16,500 nt of DNA from Stramenopiles sp. TOSAG23-3 (lineage: Eukaryota; Sar). The stretch covers positions 1,258 to 17,757 of the forward strand of contig LT642441.1 in NCBI GenBank assembly GCA_900128585.1, written 5' to 3'. This document shows positions 8,476 to 16,388 of the stretch, in pieces (within the stretch, counting starts at the first letter, position 1; the number at the start of each line of letters is the position of its first letter). The notes beneath the pieces were generated by a model. That model saw only the letters and a program-made list of their open reading frames with translations. It was not told where the DNA came from and ran no database searches. Both the position numbers and the translations under genes were made by a program.

Positions 8476-8600
8476 CGTAGAAGAGAGACTACGACGTTCT
8501 ACTACCTTGGTACGTAGAAGACGACTGACTATTCAACTACCTGGAAGGTAATTAATTTGATATTATTACTACGTATGATGTGTACGAGAGCGTAAGTAAT
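8476..8600. other. Cluster of four small inverted repeats
   Basis: Stems: CGTAG/CTACG (8476-8480 with 8489-8493); TTCTACTACC with GGTACGTAGAA (8497-8506 with 8509-8519, one bulge); TACCT/AGGTA (8538-8542 with 8546-8550); ATTACTACG with CGTAAGTAAT (8565-8573 with 8591-8600, one bulge). The segment is richer in G/C than its surroundings. It matches no RNA family I recognise. It could be a structured RNA or a set of protein-binding dyads. Confidence 0.3.
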
Positions 8601-8960
8601 AAAGTGTAAAAAGAGGCAGAGATAATATATTGTACATTGTATTAATAACTCTTTTTTACGAAGAAAGTTCTTCAATTTTATTCCTATTTTAGAATTAAGT
8701 AAAAAAGTAATATTAAATTAATATGCTCTGATTTTAAATTGTATTATTATTAAATAGTCTAAATAATAGACACACTACCTCGTACTATTAAATCCTTCAT
8801 TTTGTTTCTCCAGCATCCAGCACAGCTCTTTTCTCTAAATAAGAAGATCTATAAAAATAAAAGAATGAAAATGAAATTCTATTTATCATTTTTACCCTAC
8901 ATTTATCTCTAATGGATTTTTTAACCCACCGACCGCCGATCCTCCCTGAAATTTGAATAT

Positions 8961-8989
8961 AATATATAAATACTAATTATTTATATATT
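8961..8989. repeat. 11-bp perfect AT hairpin
   Basis: AATATATAAAT (8961-8971) and ATTTATATATT (8979-8989) are exact reverse complements around a 7-nt loop, about 280 bp upstream of the Kelch gene start. TATA-like words occur in both arms. The arms are pure A/T, so chance is plausible. Confidence 0.4.
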
Positions 8990-9265
8990 GGAATAGTAAT
9001 TTGAACAAAAGTTAGCAAAGTTTTTCTTGTTCATTTCAAAATACATTCATTTATGTACTCGATATGTATATATGTACATACTCAGAATGTGAGGGAAAAC
9101 ATTTTTCTTCTGTTTTCAAATTGACCTTCCGTACCCCCCTCTCTCTCTTTCCAAGTGACTGATTGTTCGCCCGATTGAAGCACCCCGTTCGACCGCTGTG
9201 TGCGTTTGCCGTTTCTCCCTCGGTCGCTCGCTGGACCAGTGAGCAAACTTGAGGGGCAGGTAGGC

Positions 9266-11354
9266 ATGGACGTTAAAGGGCCCGCTGCGCCGTCGCTGGT
9301 AACCCTTCCCGATGTACTTTTACTCCGTGTCGTATCTTTCAATACGTACGAAGCGATAGACAACCTGCTCAAGGCGTGCAAGCGCTCCATGCAATTTTTC
9401 TGTTCTACCGAGGTGGACCATATGCTTTTTCGTCCGCTAGCGTTTCGGACAGTCCCGAACGTTATTTTTTCAGCGTACAGCATGAACATGCCGGTGGGCG
9501 TTCGTTGCTGGCGAAACATGATAAGGCGCTGCTGCTCTCTCGGCACAGTGACGTTTGAGCAAGCGGAGCAGAGCGACAAAGCGGTCCTTTCAGAGAAGAA
9601 AGAGAGCCGGTCGACGTTTACCTTTTTAATTGACAACGACAGGGAATGCGTCTACCGTGTCGGTGGGCACTACTTTTTTACAGTCCACGAACTGGGAATA
9701 GATGAGTTCGGTCTAGAGCCCGAGTCGACCCTCATTGGGCAGCTGGGAAAGTGGCGGAGGATAAAACCGTACGGGGTTGCGCCGAACCCGCTGCGCTACT
9801 TTAGTATGAGAAATGTGCCCTGGTTCAAGAGCTTTGATATACCGTGCGCTCCTTTGTTTCGGATCGGGGGGAGCGATGCCTCATTCCCCTACAGCGAGTA
9901 CAACGACGTATACATCATGCTCCCGTTCCCAGGAAAACCAGACGCCAGCCAAAACACCATCTTCAAAAAAGACGTTATTCTGATGGAAAAGGTTTTGGTA
10001 AAGAAAGTTTTGCAAGCTGCGCCTGAAAGCGCCAAAGCAGGCGCCGGGGAAAAGGCACAGGACCTCCCATCGAGCGAGCCTCCCGCACCGGGCACGCCGG
10101 CCTCCGCGCAGCTCCAGACGGTCACCACGGCCGTCCCCAGCCATATGATCGACATAAAACTTTTGACCCACAAGAAAACCCACAGTACGACGAGCCTTAA
10201 ATGGAGGTGGATACGCCCCCAAGTGGTAGGGGCAAAGCCGCCGGCCCGGCGCAGCCACTCCTGCACGTATGTTCAAGGATCACAAGCCCACCGACTGATC
10301 GTGTACGGGGGCGGGACTTCCTCCAACGGCACCGCGAACATGTCCGACCTGTGGGTCCTCGACACATTTTTACCGACTACCCAAGGCCAGTACATAAAAC
10401 TTCGGGACGGGCCGCAACCAACCGCGTACGATGCCGCAAAAACGGACGAACTAACCGTGCAGTGGAGCAAGCCCGTAACCCGCGGCCTCCCGAGTCTCGG
10501 CAGATTCGGGCACGTGGCGTACTTTTACTCGCCAAATGGCAACTACCTGACCGACTCCTCCCACAACAACCACGCCAAAGGAAAGGCTTTGGTCGTGTAC
10601 GGGGGAATGCGATTTGGTGGCTCGTTGGGCCTGTTCGATTTGTGGAGGTTCAGCATTGCGGACGTGGACGCAAACGTTCTCCAGCTAGAAGGAGAGGAAA
10701 TGAACGTGCCTGGGGTGACCCCGGCGGCAGATCTGAAAGGGCACAGCAGCACGTACATTGGCCGAAATTTGCTGATTGTGGGAGGAAGCAGCCATGAAGA
10801 GAATGCGCGAGAGCGTAGGAGTGCCGCGAGAACGCTGCCGGTGGTGGAAACAATGGGCGAGAGGAAGGACGTGCTTCCCGACAAAGACGAATTAAAAGAA
10901 TTGCTGAGCCTCGATGGCAGTGGTGCGAACACATACCAAGTCTACGCGGTGGCATCATTGCTGCCGACAATTACAACGACGAGCGATTCAAGCGGGAGCC
11001 CTGCAGCCCCCCCCCCCGTCCCCATGCTCCCGCGCGCCCGCAGAAATGCTGCAACTGCCCCCCCTGTGGCAGGCGGGGAAACCTGAAACCGAAGAGCCAG
11101 CACCCTCGGGGAGCCCCGGCGATAGCAGCGTGGACAAGAAGAAATTGAAAATTTACGTCCTCGATGCGGTGAAAATGTCCTGGTCGGTCCCCAAAATTAA
11201 AGGGGTGCTTCCAGGGAACCGCATTAGCCATGGCGCAGAGCTGTGGGGGACCACCGTGGTCCTTACGGGTGGGTTCGACACCATGGACGATGGCGAAATT
11301 GACCGGCAGACCAGGCTTGTCAAGACGGATGCCGAGAGAATAATTTTGGGGTAA
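9266..11354 (+). CDS. F-box/Kelch-repeat protein, frame broken near 11007-11064
   Basis: I start at the ATG at 9266, because the longer frame begins only at a GTG at 9200. Residues about 11-46 are F-box-like (LVTLPDVLLLRVVSF, then LLKACKRSM), the part that would bind Skp1 in an SCF ubiquitin ligase. Kelch repeats follow: about 328-368 (RRSHSCTY, LIVYGGG, MSDLWVLDT), about 411-465 (RFGHVAYF, ALVVYGG, LFDLWRF) and about 492-508 (GHSSTYIGRNLLIVGGSS). A charged, low-complexity insert follows. This frame stops at 11084-11086. In the next frame the Kelch pattern resumes and runs to a TAA at 11352-11354: LKIYVLDAVKMSWS completes the third repeat and RISHGAELWGTTVVLTGG begins another. Runs of 11 C (11007-11017) and 7 C (11058-11064) lie exactly in the zone of change; one extra base explains it. 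A sequencing or assembly slip is the simplest cause. Kelch folds bind substrates, so this is probably a substrate adaptor. Confidence 0.8.
11007..11017 (+). repeat. Run of 11 cytosines at the Kelch frame break
   Basis: This is an uninterrupted C homopolymer inside the low-complexity insert of the Kelch gene. A second run of 7 C lies at 11058-11064. Loss of one base in either would join the upstream and downstream Kelch frames. Confidence 0.9.
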
Positions 11355-11356
11355 AG

Positions 11357-11374
11357 GCACGCGCGCGCGTGTAT
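11357..11374. repeat. Alternating CG stretch just past the Kelch stop codon
   Basis: Eighteen bases alternate purine and pyrimidine, with the 12-bp palindrome ACGCGCGCGCGT at 11359-11370. It begins three bases after the TAA. It is prone to form Z-DNA and stands out in AT-rich spacer DNA. Confidence 0.6.
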
Positions 11375-11437
11375 TGGGCAGGGAGAGTGTTTTACGAACT
11401 TCGCTCTAAAAACAATGCGCTAATGACATGAACTAAA

Positions 11438-11456
11438 AATCCCGCTTCGCGGTATT
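11438..11456. terminator. Hairpin between convergent gene ends
   Basis: CCGC-TTC-GCGG (11442-11452) forms a tight GC stem. It extends by AAT/ATT (11438-11440 with 11454-11456) across one C-T mismatch. Its place between two convergent stop codons fits a shared 3'-end structure; that role is inferred. Confidence 0.3.
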
Positions 11457-11513
11457 ACATTACTACCTACACATTATAAATGTTTAAAGTTTTGTACACT
11501 TTGTCCCCACCAA

Positions 11514-12521
11514 TCACTGGGCGACTTTACTCCCTCCACTTACCACGCGACTATCAGGATTCAGGGCAAAGAACGTGTCGATGGTTTTGGTGCGGCACCA
11601 CGGTGGTTTCATTATGTAATAAAGCCACCCATCCCCCGGCTTTGTTCCCCAATCTTCGATAACCCTTTGGAGCTGAAACCGTTGGACGGACGCATTTGTC
11701 GCTGCCAAAACATTCATGTACGCCTTCAAGCCCCGCTCACTGTCTACGGTGTCGATGTCAAACCGTACAGCGATCTGATCGTCCTCCGTGGCGATGACAT
11801 CGAACTTGTAATCCGCCCAATCCTGCTGTATAATTAGCTGCAACTTTTTCAGGCATTCCGGCATCAAGGTACGCGTTGGCTGCTCAAAAACGCGCCCCTT
11901 CCCCGACGGTAAAAATGGACCACTCAACACCTTTGCGTCTTCGATCCACTTTGCCCGCAGTTTTTGGTCCTTTGCACTCTCAAAATCGTCCCCCATGTAA
12001 GGAAAGCGGTACTCCTTATTCTCGAACACGTCCTCGTACTTCAGACGTTTTGTGTTGCCGGCGCACACAAAGTCTCTCCCGCCAATCTCGAGGCGTTTCG
12101 CCTCTCCTTCCAAACGATCCTTTGTTTTTAATTCGTCGGCTAAACTATATCTAGACGGGACGTAGTCGAACGTGGAAAACACCCCATTTTTTGTTACCTT
12201 TTGCCTCTCCTCTAAAGGCTGCACAATGGAACGCCGGTTGGCGTCAATTTTTGCAGCCATCGCCCGGTTGGTCGCTGAAGGCCGGATTCGCGTGGGCAAG
12301 TCCCGTACCATAACGAAGCTTGTGACGGAAAATGCCTGCTGGATATACTCTTGTTCCCTATTGGAATAGTCGGGCAAAATTGCAGCAAAATTTGGCATCT
12401 GATGATGGTCTAACTCGGCACTAAACCCGTCCAAAAGACCAGACCCACCGACACCAGAGTCCTGCGACAGGTCTGCATTCACTCTCTCGAAGCCGGGCAG
12501 CTTGTCCCCATCAAAAGACAT
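11514..12521 (-). CDS. Conserved-looking protein of unknown function
   Basis: The product is 335 aa from the ATG at 12519-12521. The frame extends a further 10 codons to a TTG, which I discount. Stop is TGA. There is no signal peptide, membrane span or repeat. The N-terminal ~45 residues are polar and probably disordered. From about residue 60 the chain looks folded: a helical segment (REQEYIQQAFSV), a basic stretch (PTRIRPSATNRAMAAKI), a middle block (GGRDFVCAGN, LKYEDVFENKEYRFPYMGDD) and a C-terminal mixed alpha/beta block (about 205-310) with IQQDWADYKFDVIATEDDQ, IAVRFDID, YMNVLA and GDGWLYYIMKPPW. The density of aromatic and Gly/Pro landmarks suggests a conserved family. I have a weak, unverified impression of flagella-associated proteins of protists but cannot name one. 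It converges on the Kelch gene. Confidence 0.8.
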   Translation of the reverse strand: MSFDGDKLPGFERVNADLSQDSGVGGSGLLDGFSAELDHHQMPNFAAILPDYSNREQEYIQQAFSVTSFVMVRDLPTRIRPSATNRAMAAKIDANRRSIVQPLEERQKVTKNGVFSTFDYVPSRYSLADELKTKDRLEGEAKRLEIGGRDFVCAGNTKRLKYEDVFENKEYRFPYMGDDFESAKDQKLRAKWIEDAKVLSGPFLPSGKGRVFEQPTRTLMPECLKKLQLIIQQDWADYKFDVIATEDDQIAVRFDIDTVDSERGLKAYMNVLAATNASVQRFQLQRVIEDWGTKPGDGWLYYIMKPPWCRTKTIDTFFALNPDSRVVSGGSKVAQ

Positions 12522-12684
12522 TTTCCTTGCGCACAACCTAGACAAATGCAATTGGTTCTACTCTTTAAATGATCTCTATGATGGTGCTAAAGAATTGATA
12601 CAAACCCCAAACATCGGGGACATTTATCATTCGTACTTCAAGTTTATGTATAGAAGCACTTTCTACAAATGTGGAAACCTGTGT

Positions 12685-12750
12685 GAGGAGAGAAGAGGGA
12701 AGCAAGAAGAAAGAAGAAAAAAAAAACGAAAAAAATAAGAGATAGAATAC
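12685..12750 (+). repeat. Purine-rich GA/A tract
   Basis: A run of G and A with only a few pyrimidines changes from GAGGAGAGAAGAGGGAAG into an A-rich stretch. It lies ~165-230 bp upstream of the ATG at 12521, a position similar to the purine/pyrimidine tracts near several other genes here. Confidence 0.6.
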
Positions 12751-12980
12751 ACACCAAAACATAAGGTAATTAGTTCTATCATGGATGAATAATCTTGTTT
12801 TATCGATGTACTTCTTTTCATACTTAATAATATATGACGAGTTGATACATAGTTACTCTATATATTTATGACGTACCTTAATTGTTGAGACTGATGCTTT
12901 TCCACTTTTTTAATATTATTAATAACCACACAGCATCAACAGATGCGAAACGTTCAACGGTTTGATTTTATTCTTGTATA

Positions 12981-12986
12981 TTTATT
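12981..12986 (-). terminator. Candidate poly(A) signal for the surface-protein gene
   Basis: TTTATT on the plus strand reads AATAAA on the coding strand, 74 nt past the stop codon at 13061-13063. The spacing is reasonable. It is tentative because of the AT-rich context. Confidence 0.25.
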
Positions 12987-13060
12987 TTTTTTTAAATAAT
13001 AATTATGTCATAGGGGAGATATCGTGCAACATAACTATTATTAGTAGCGTACAGTATTAT

Positions 13061-16000
13061 TTAAATTTTCCTTTGCATCTCAATGGAGGCTTTTCGTTCA
13101 CGATCAAGCATTGGGTTTGAATTGCTACTACCCCTTGGGCGAGGCTTTACATCAGCACCTTCCCATGAATTTCGCAATCGTTTCGACCCGCCCGCGCTAT
13201 CGTCCGTTGCTGTCGACGCATTGTGTTTGACTACCAAGGCAGCAATTGCCGCCCCCACAACCAGGCCCATGCAGAGGGCCAATGGCCAAATGATTGTGGG
13301 TTTCTGGTGCCACGCCATGTCGCTTACGGCCCCGCCCTTGTCGTTGGCAGCCATCAGCATTGGGGGCTCTAGTCCACAACTGGTTGGGTGAGATCCTACA
13401 AAGTTGCGTACAAAAAATACAGAGCTGTCACTGCATAGCTCCGTGGGGTACTTGGAATCGGATTCACTTGCCAAGCCGTAGTCAGCAAAAGTCTTTTCCG
13501 GGAGCGACGGACACTTCTTCACCAGAGCCTTGCAATCGTTGAACGTCATCTTTGTTGGATTGCCATACGTGTTGCAAGGGCACATGTGAATTGCACAGAG
13601 TTGCTCGCGGTTCGCCTCAATGCAATCGGGCGTTGACTCTCCCTTCATGCCGTCCAAAGACGACGTAATAAAGCGATCGATCTCTCCCACGTTTTTCCAT
13701 ATGTCGGTATTTACATGAACGAACTTTCCTTTCCGCTCTGGGCAAGAAATCAATTCCGAAGACTTGTCGACCGCAACGCATTTGGTATGCTCGTAGTTCG
13801 CGGCTGATTCTGCGGAGAAAAGGGAGGGAAGCTGTGCGAGCTGCCACGGCGAGTCCTCCAGGGATATCCCAGCGTGCGATCCCCCCATTGCAGACGTATC
13901 GGAGCACAACTCTTCCGCGTTGCCTGCCCCCATGCACGGTGTGAACATGTCAAGGCAAGACTGGAACGAGATGGGGGCAATCCGGTTGCTCGACATGTTC
14001 AAAACGGCCGGGAACGATATTCTGCAGAGTAACTCTGCCATCGCAGCACTGCATGGGTAGCCCATGCTTGTGTAGTCTTTCATAACCGACGCAATAGAAT
14101 TGTCCAACGATTGCAACTTTGTTGCATCGTTTGGCGCGCACACATGCTGGTCTGTACGCCCTTGACATATTTTTAAGCCGCCCTTAATGTTGGCGTTTGT
14201 GGCGGTGTCAATAGCTGCCCCATGGCCACAAACAGCTGGCTGGGGGTACTGGCCTCGCGAGACCGTCGTTACCCCACCCTTGTCGCTGATGAACGCCTGG
14301 CCATCGACCACGTACAAAAGTTCCGTTCCACAATCCTCCCCTGTCCATGAGAGTTCGCAAATGCACTGAAAGTTTCCTTGTGTGTTGTTCACGCAGAAAC
14401 CTTTCCCCGAACAATCGGAAGGGCAATTTGTGTTTCGGCCTCTGCTTTGCAAGTACAAACGAGGGTTGGTCAAGTTGCTGTCGCGGATACTATCGCTGGC
14501 TGTGCTGGTCGTCAGCGCCCTGCCCCTTTTCCGCTCCTCAAAGTGCGCGAGCAGGCGACGGCTCCTCGAGGACTTGCTCCACGAAGAGACGATACATTTT
14601 GGAAACCCGCGAATGGCAAACGTCTTTTGAAACAAAGCCATTGGCGCGAACGTTTTCTTGTAAATTGTTTTCTTAAACAACTCTACATCAACCTCCAAGT
14701 TCAACTCAACGTTAATTGAAGGCGTCACCGAAAGTCCCAGGGCACAGCCGCCCGTATCCCCTTCCGAGGCTACACAGGTGGGGTGTTTGTCCTTCAATGG
14801 CTTGAAGTCACAGCTGGCCTTGGGCAAGGCGGCAGTCAGGCCAACATCCACCGCGGGTGTGATAGTCACTGCGGCCTGCCCCACATGGTGCAGCTTTAAC
14901 GTTGGGACAACGTTCGCGTACAGGTACAAATCGGCTTTGACCGTTCCACCAGCGCTGTCAAAATTCAGATCAAGGGTGTGGGAATGAATTGGTTTCCAAC
15001 CTTCCGAGTGACTGTACTGTTTGCCAAACCGAATATGGCCTTGGCCAATTGCGGTTATATGGGGCGTGTCACCAGTCTCAGCAACTGTGAAGTGAAGCCC
15101 AAGGTCAACGTCCAAGTCCAGCGAGACCGTGATAGGGACCGGTCCCAGGGTGAATGTTACACGAAACAGTTCCGAACCAAACACCTTTTGAAGTTTCTTT
15201 ACGTCAACAGCAGGCCCAGGGTTGGTCATTGCCAACTTGAGCTCCACGTCCCCGAAGACTTCCGTTACTACCGATTCCAGTTTGTAGTGCTCCACCTCCA
15301 CCTCCACCTTGTAGCCTGCATCTGCATAAAAATAACAGGACGAACAGGCTGTTTCCCCATGAATTGGCAGTGATTTTGCGGCTTCTCCCGTCTCCTTGTT
15401 GTAGTTCCAATTTATACCAAAGTTTTTTTCCCACGTTTTCGACGCCTTTCCCGTTGCAAGGACCTTGATGGTGCCAATGATGGGTTTAATAATTTTCTTC
15501 TTTATCCACTTCTTTCCTTTCTTAAGCCACTTCTTCAATTTTAATCGCCTTCCGCCGTGTGGTCCTCTTGCAGTGTCTTCACGAGACGTAAGCAGTCTCC
15601 TTGAACTGGCGGCGGCTGGCGCGGACGTAAAGTTGTCCTTATGCAGAATGTGGGACGAGTACATTTTCATGGACAACGTTTTGAAAAAATCGGAAAATTT
15701 TGCGTCCTTGGTGGTCAGGACGACAGTTGCGGTGCCATCGCTGTCGGAGCTGACTGTCGGGTTAGCCACCAACTCGCGGTAGTACACCCCGGCGTCTCCG
15801 GGGCACTCGAAGTGCTCTTTGGTGGTCGTAAACTTCCAGCCAATCCCCCATGTGCTTACTACAGAAACTGCCGAAGCCTCCACTGCCAACGTTATTGTTG
15901 TCTCCGAACAAGCCGTGACTTGAAATCCATGGTCGTAGTGAGGATGGATCGTCTCGTTGTGTTTTACGGCATCGTATTCAAAGTGAGTCACCCGTCCTAG

Positions 16001-16171
16001 CCCTGTTCGCAGGTGAACTTTATGCTTAAAGTGGTGGGGGTCATTCGCCGCATCTACGGGCTCTACCCGTTTCGTAAACTCTTCGTACAAGTTGTCGCTG
16101 GCAACCGCCGAGGACAATGAGGACAATACCACCAGCGCGACAATGAACACTACAGCTTCCCAACGCGCCAT
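13061..16171 (-). CDS. Large type I membrane protein: beta-rich ectodomain, EGF, Cys-rich modules
   Basis: The product is 1036 aa from the ATG at 16169-16171. The frame extends to a GTG at 16228, but this ATG opens a signal peptide (VVFIVALVVLSSLSSAVAS). Residues about 45-175 form a beta-rich region with paired Cys and Trp landmarks. Residues about 208-243 are strikingly cationic and amphipathic (LKLKKWLKKGKKWIKKKIIK). Residues about 275-530 are a second beta-rich domain with CSSC at its start. These two beta-rich parts recall the DUF7029 and DUF7223 pair of fungal secreted proteins, by memory only. RRLL occurs at 191-194 and 538-541. Residues 583-614 are an EGF-like domain (CPSDCSGKGFC, CICELSWTGEDC). 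Eight Cys at 648-756 are frizzled/CRD-like in spacing, and a second Cys-rich block follows (798-932). A membrane helix lies at about 959-981, with a polar 55-aa tail. It is probably a cell-surface adhesion or receptor-type protein. Stop is TAA. Confidence 0.8.
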   Translation of the reverse strand: MARWEAVVFIVALVVLSSLSSAVASDNLYEEFTKRVEPVDAANDPHHFKHKVHLRTGLGRVTHFEYDAVKHNETIHPHYDHGFQVTACSETTITLAVEASAVSVVSTWGIGWKFTTTKEHFECPGDAGVYYRELVANPTVSSDSDGTATVVLTTKDAKFSDFFKTLSMKMYSSHILHKDNFTSAPAAASSRRLLTSREDTARGPHGGRRLKLKKWLKKGKKWIKKKIIKPIIGTIKVLATGKASKTWEKNFGINWNYNKETGEAAKSLPIHGETACSSCYFYADAGYKVEVEVEHYKLESVVTEVFGDVELKLAMTNPGPAVDVKKLQKVFGSELFRVTFTLGPVPITVSLDLDVDLGLHFTVAETGDTPHITAIGQGHIRFGKQYSHSEGWKPIHSHTLDLNFDSAGGTVKADLYLYANVVPTLKLHHVGQAAVTITPAVDVGLTAALPKASCDFKPLKDKHPTCVASEGDTGGCALGLSVTPSINVELNLEVDVELFKKTIYKKTFAPMALFQKTFAIRGFPKCIVSSWSKSSRSRRLLAHFEERKRGRALTTSTASDSIRDSNLTNPRLYLQSRGRNTNCPSDCSGKGFCVNNTQGNFQCICELSWTGEDCGTELLYVVDGQAFISDKGGVTTVSRGQYPQPAVCGHGAAIDTATNANIKGGLKICQGRTDQHVCAPNDATKLQSLDNSIASVMKDYTSMGYPCSAAMAELLCRISFPAVLNMSSNRIAPISFQSCLDMFTPCMGAGNAEELCSDTSAMGGSHAGISLEDSPWQLAQLPSLFSAESAANYEHTKCVAVDKSSELISCPERKGKFVHVNTDIWKNVGEIDRFITSSLDGMKGESTPDCIEANREQLCAIHMCPCNTYGNPTKMTFNDCKALVKKCPSLPEKTFADYGLASESDSKYPTELCSDSSVFFVRNFVGSHPTSCGLEPPMLMAANDKGGAVSDMAWHQKPTIIWPLALCMGLVVGAAIAALVVKHNASTATDDSAGGSKRLRNSWEGADVKPRPRGSSNSNPMLDRERKASIEMQRKI
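15443..15550 (-). other. Cationic amphipathic segment within the surface protein
   Basis: Residues about 208-243 of the surface protein hold many Lys, with Trp, Ile and Leu spaced as on one helix face, and begin with the dibasic RR. A second basic RRLL site lies shortly upstream (191-194). The composition resembles linear cationic membrane-active peptides, but it sits inside a large protein and may simply be a basic linker or binding patch. Confidence 0.5.
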
Positions 16172-16388
16172 ATTAGTACAGAGAGAAAGTTCACAACTAA
16201 AAACTGTTTGTGCTTTAAATCGTTCCACACAGTCACAGGATAAAATTTGAAAACGTGGCCCACACTGCTATTCTTAATTGCATACATGATGTAAATTAAG
16301 AACAAGAGCATCCTTGTTGAATTTTACAATCTAAATGAAATATGTCGTCTGTGAAAAAAAAAGGGTCTCCTTTTTTTTCTTCTTCCTA
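16172..16388. other. 5' flank of the surface-protein gene
   Basis: No coding region. It contains a 9-bp inverted repeat (16271-16302) and an A run then T run at about 16352-16379 leading into the terminal pyrimidine tract. Promoter elements are expected here, but none matches a motif I know. Confidence 0.5.
16271..16302. promoter_or_regulatory. 9-bp inverted repeat upstream of the surface-protein gene
   Basis: TTCTTAATT (16271-16279) and AATTAAGAA (16294-16302) are exact reverse complements with a 14-nt spacer, about 100 bp upstream of the ATG. This is a possible dimeric factor site; no factor is recognised. Confidence 0.3.

Larger units (their letters stand above)
8226..8733 (+). repeat. 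Pair of imperfect direct repeats ~475 bp apart
   Basis: 8226-8260 and 8697-8733 share AAGTA(A)nGTA, then TATTA, then the exact 11-mer ATGCTCTGATT, with small length differences between them. The 11-mer is the non-AT-trivial part. The pair could mark an old local duplication or the ends of a decayed element. Confidence 0.35.
7685..9265. other. 1.6-kb divergent spacer, low complexity
   Basis: This separates the divergent coiled-coil and F-box/Kelch genes and must hold both promoters. The first ~200 bp (5' flank of the coiled-coil gene) and last ~170 bp (flank of the Kelch gene, with a CT run at 9138-9152) are of mixed composition. The middle is mostly A/T and GAA/TTC-type simple sequence. Within it I see an octamer GA repeat (8391-8426), a cluster of small hairpins (8476-8600), an imperfect duplicated segment (8226-8260 and 8697-8733) and an 11-bp AT hairpin (8961-8989). 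No tRNA, snRNA or protein gene is supported. Confidence 0.6.
11355..11513. other. Short 3'-3' spacer between convergent genes
   Basis: Only about 160 bp separate the stops of the Kelch gene and the convergent gene on the minus strand. The spacer holds an 18-bp alternating purine-pyrimidine stretch (11357-11374), a hairpin (11438-11456) and a 13-bp dyad ACATT-ATA-AATGT (11471-11483). No canonical AATAAA is present for the plus-strand gene. Confidence 0.6.
12522..13060. other. Spacer between the unknown gene and the surface-protein gene
   Basis: The first ~160 bp (5' flank of the unknown gene) are of mixed composition. A purine tract follows at about 12685-12750. The remainder is AT-rich 3' flank of the surface-protein gene with a candidate poly(A) signal. 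No gene is supported; a short plus-strand frame at 12502-12738 was rejected. Confidence 0.6.

Noticed and set aside
7685-9265. Possible tRNA or small nuclear RNA in the large spacer
   Set aside because: I found no cloverleaf, no A/B box arrangement and no recognisable snRNA core; only small hairpins.
9082-9636. Minus-strand 184-codon frame opposite the start of the F-box/Kelch gene
   Set aside because: It is antisense to a recognisable F-box region and its product shows no domain; a shadow frame.
11018-11043. Possible mini-intron (GT to CAG, 26 nt) to explain the Kelch frame break
   Set aside because: Removing 26 nt does not lead into the frame that carries the downstream Kelch sequence; a one-base change in a C run does.
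11538-11543. GTAAGT on the coding strand near the end of the unknown minus-strand gene, a possible 5' splice site
   Set aside because: The frame closes normally 24 nt later, no convincing acceptor or continuing domain was found in the 160-bp spacer, and no other gene here needs an intron.
12502-12738. Plus-strand 78-codon frame with a somewhat protein-like middle
   Set aside because: Its start overlaps the beginning of the minus-strand gene at 12521, it ends in a low-complexity Lys/Arg run encoded by the purine tract, and it matches no family.
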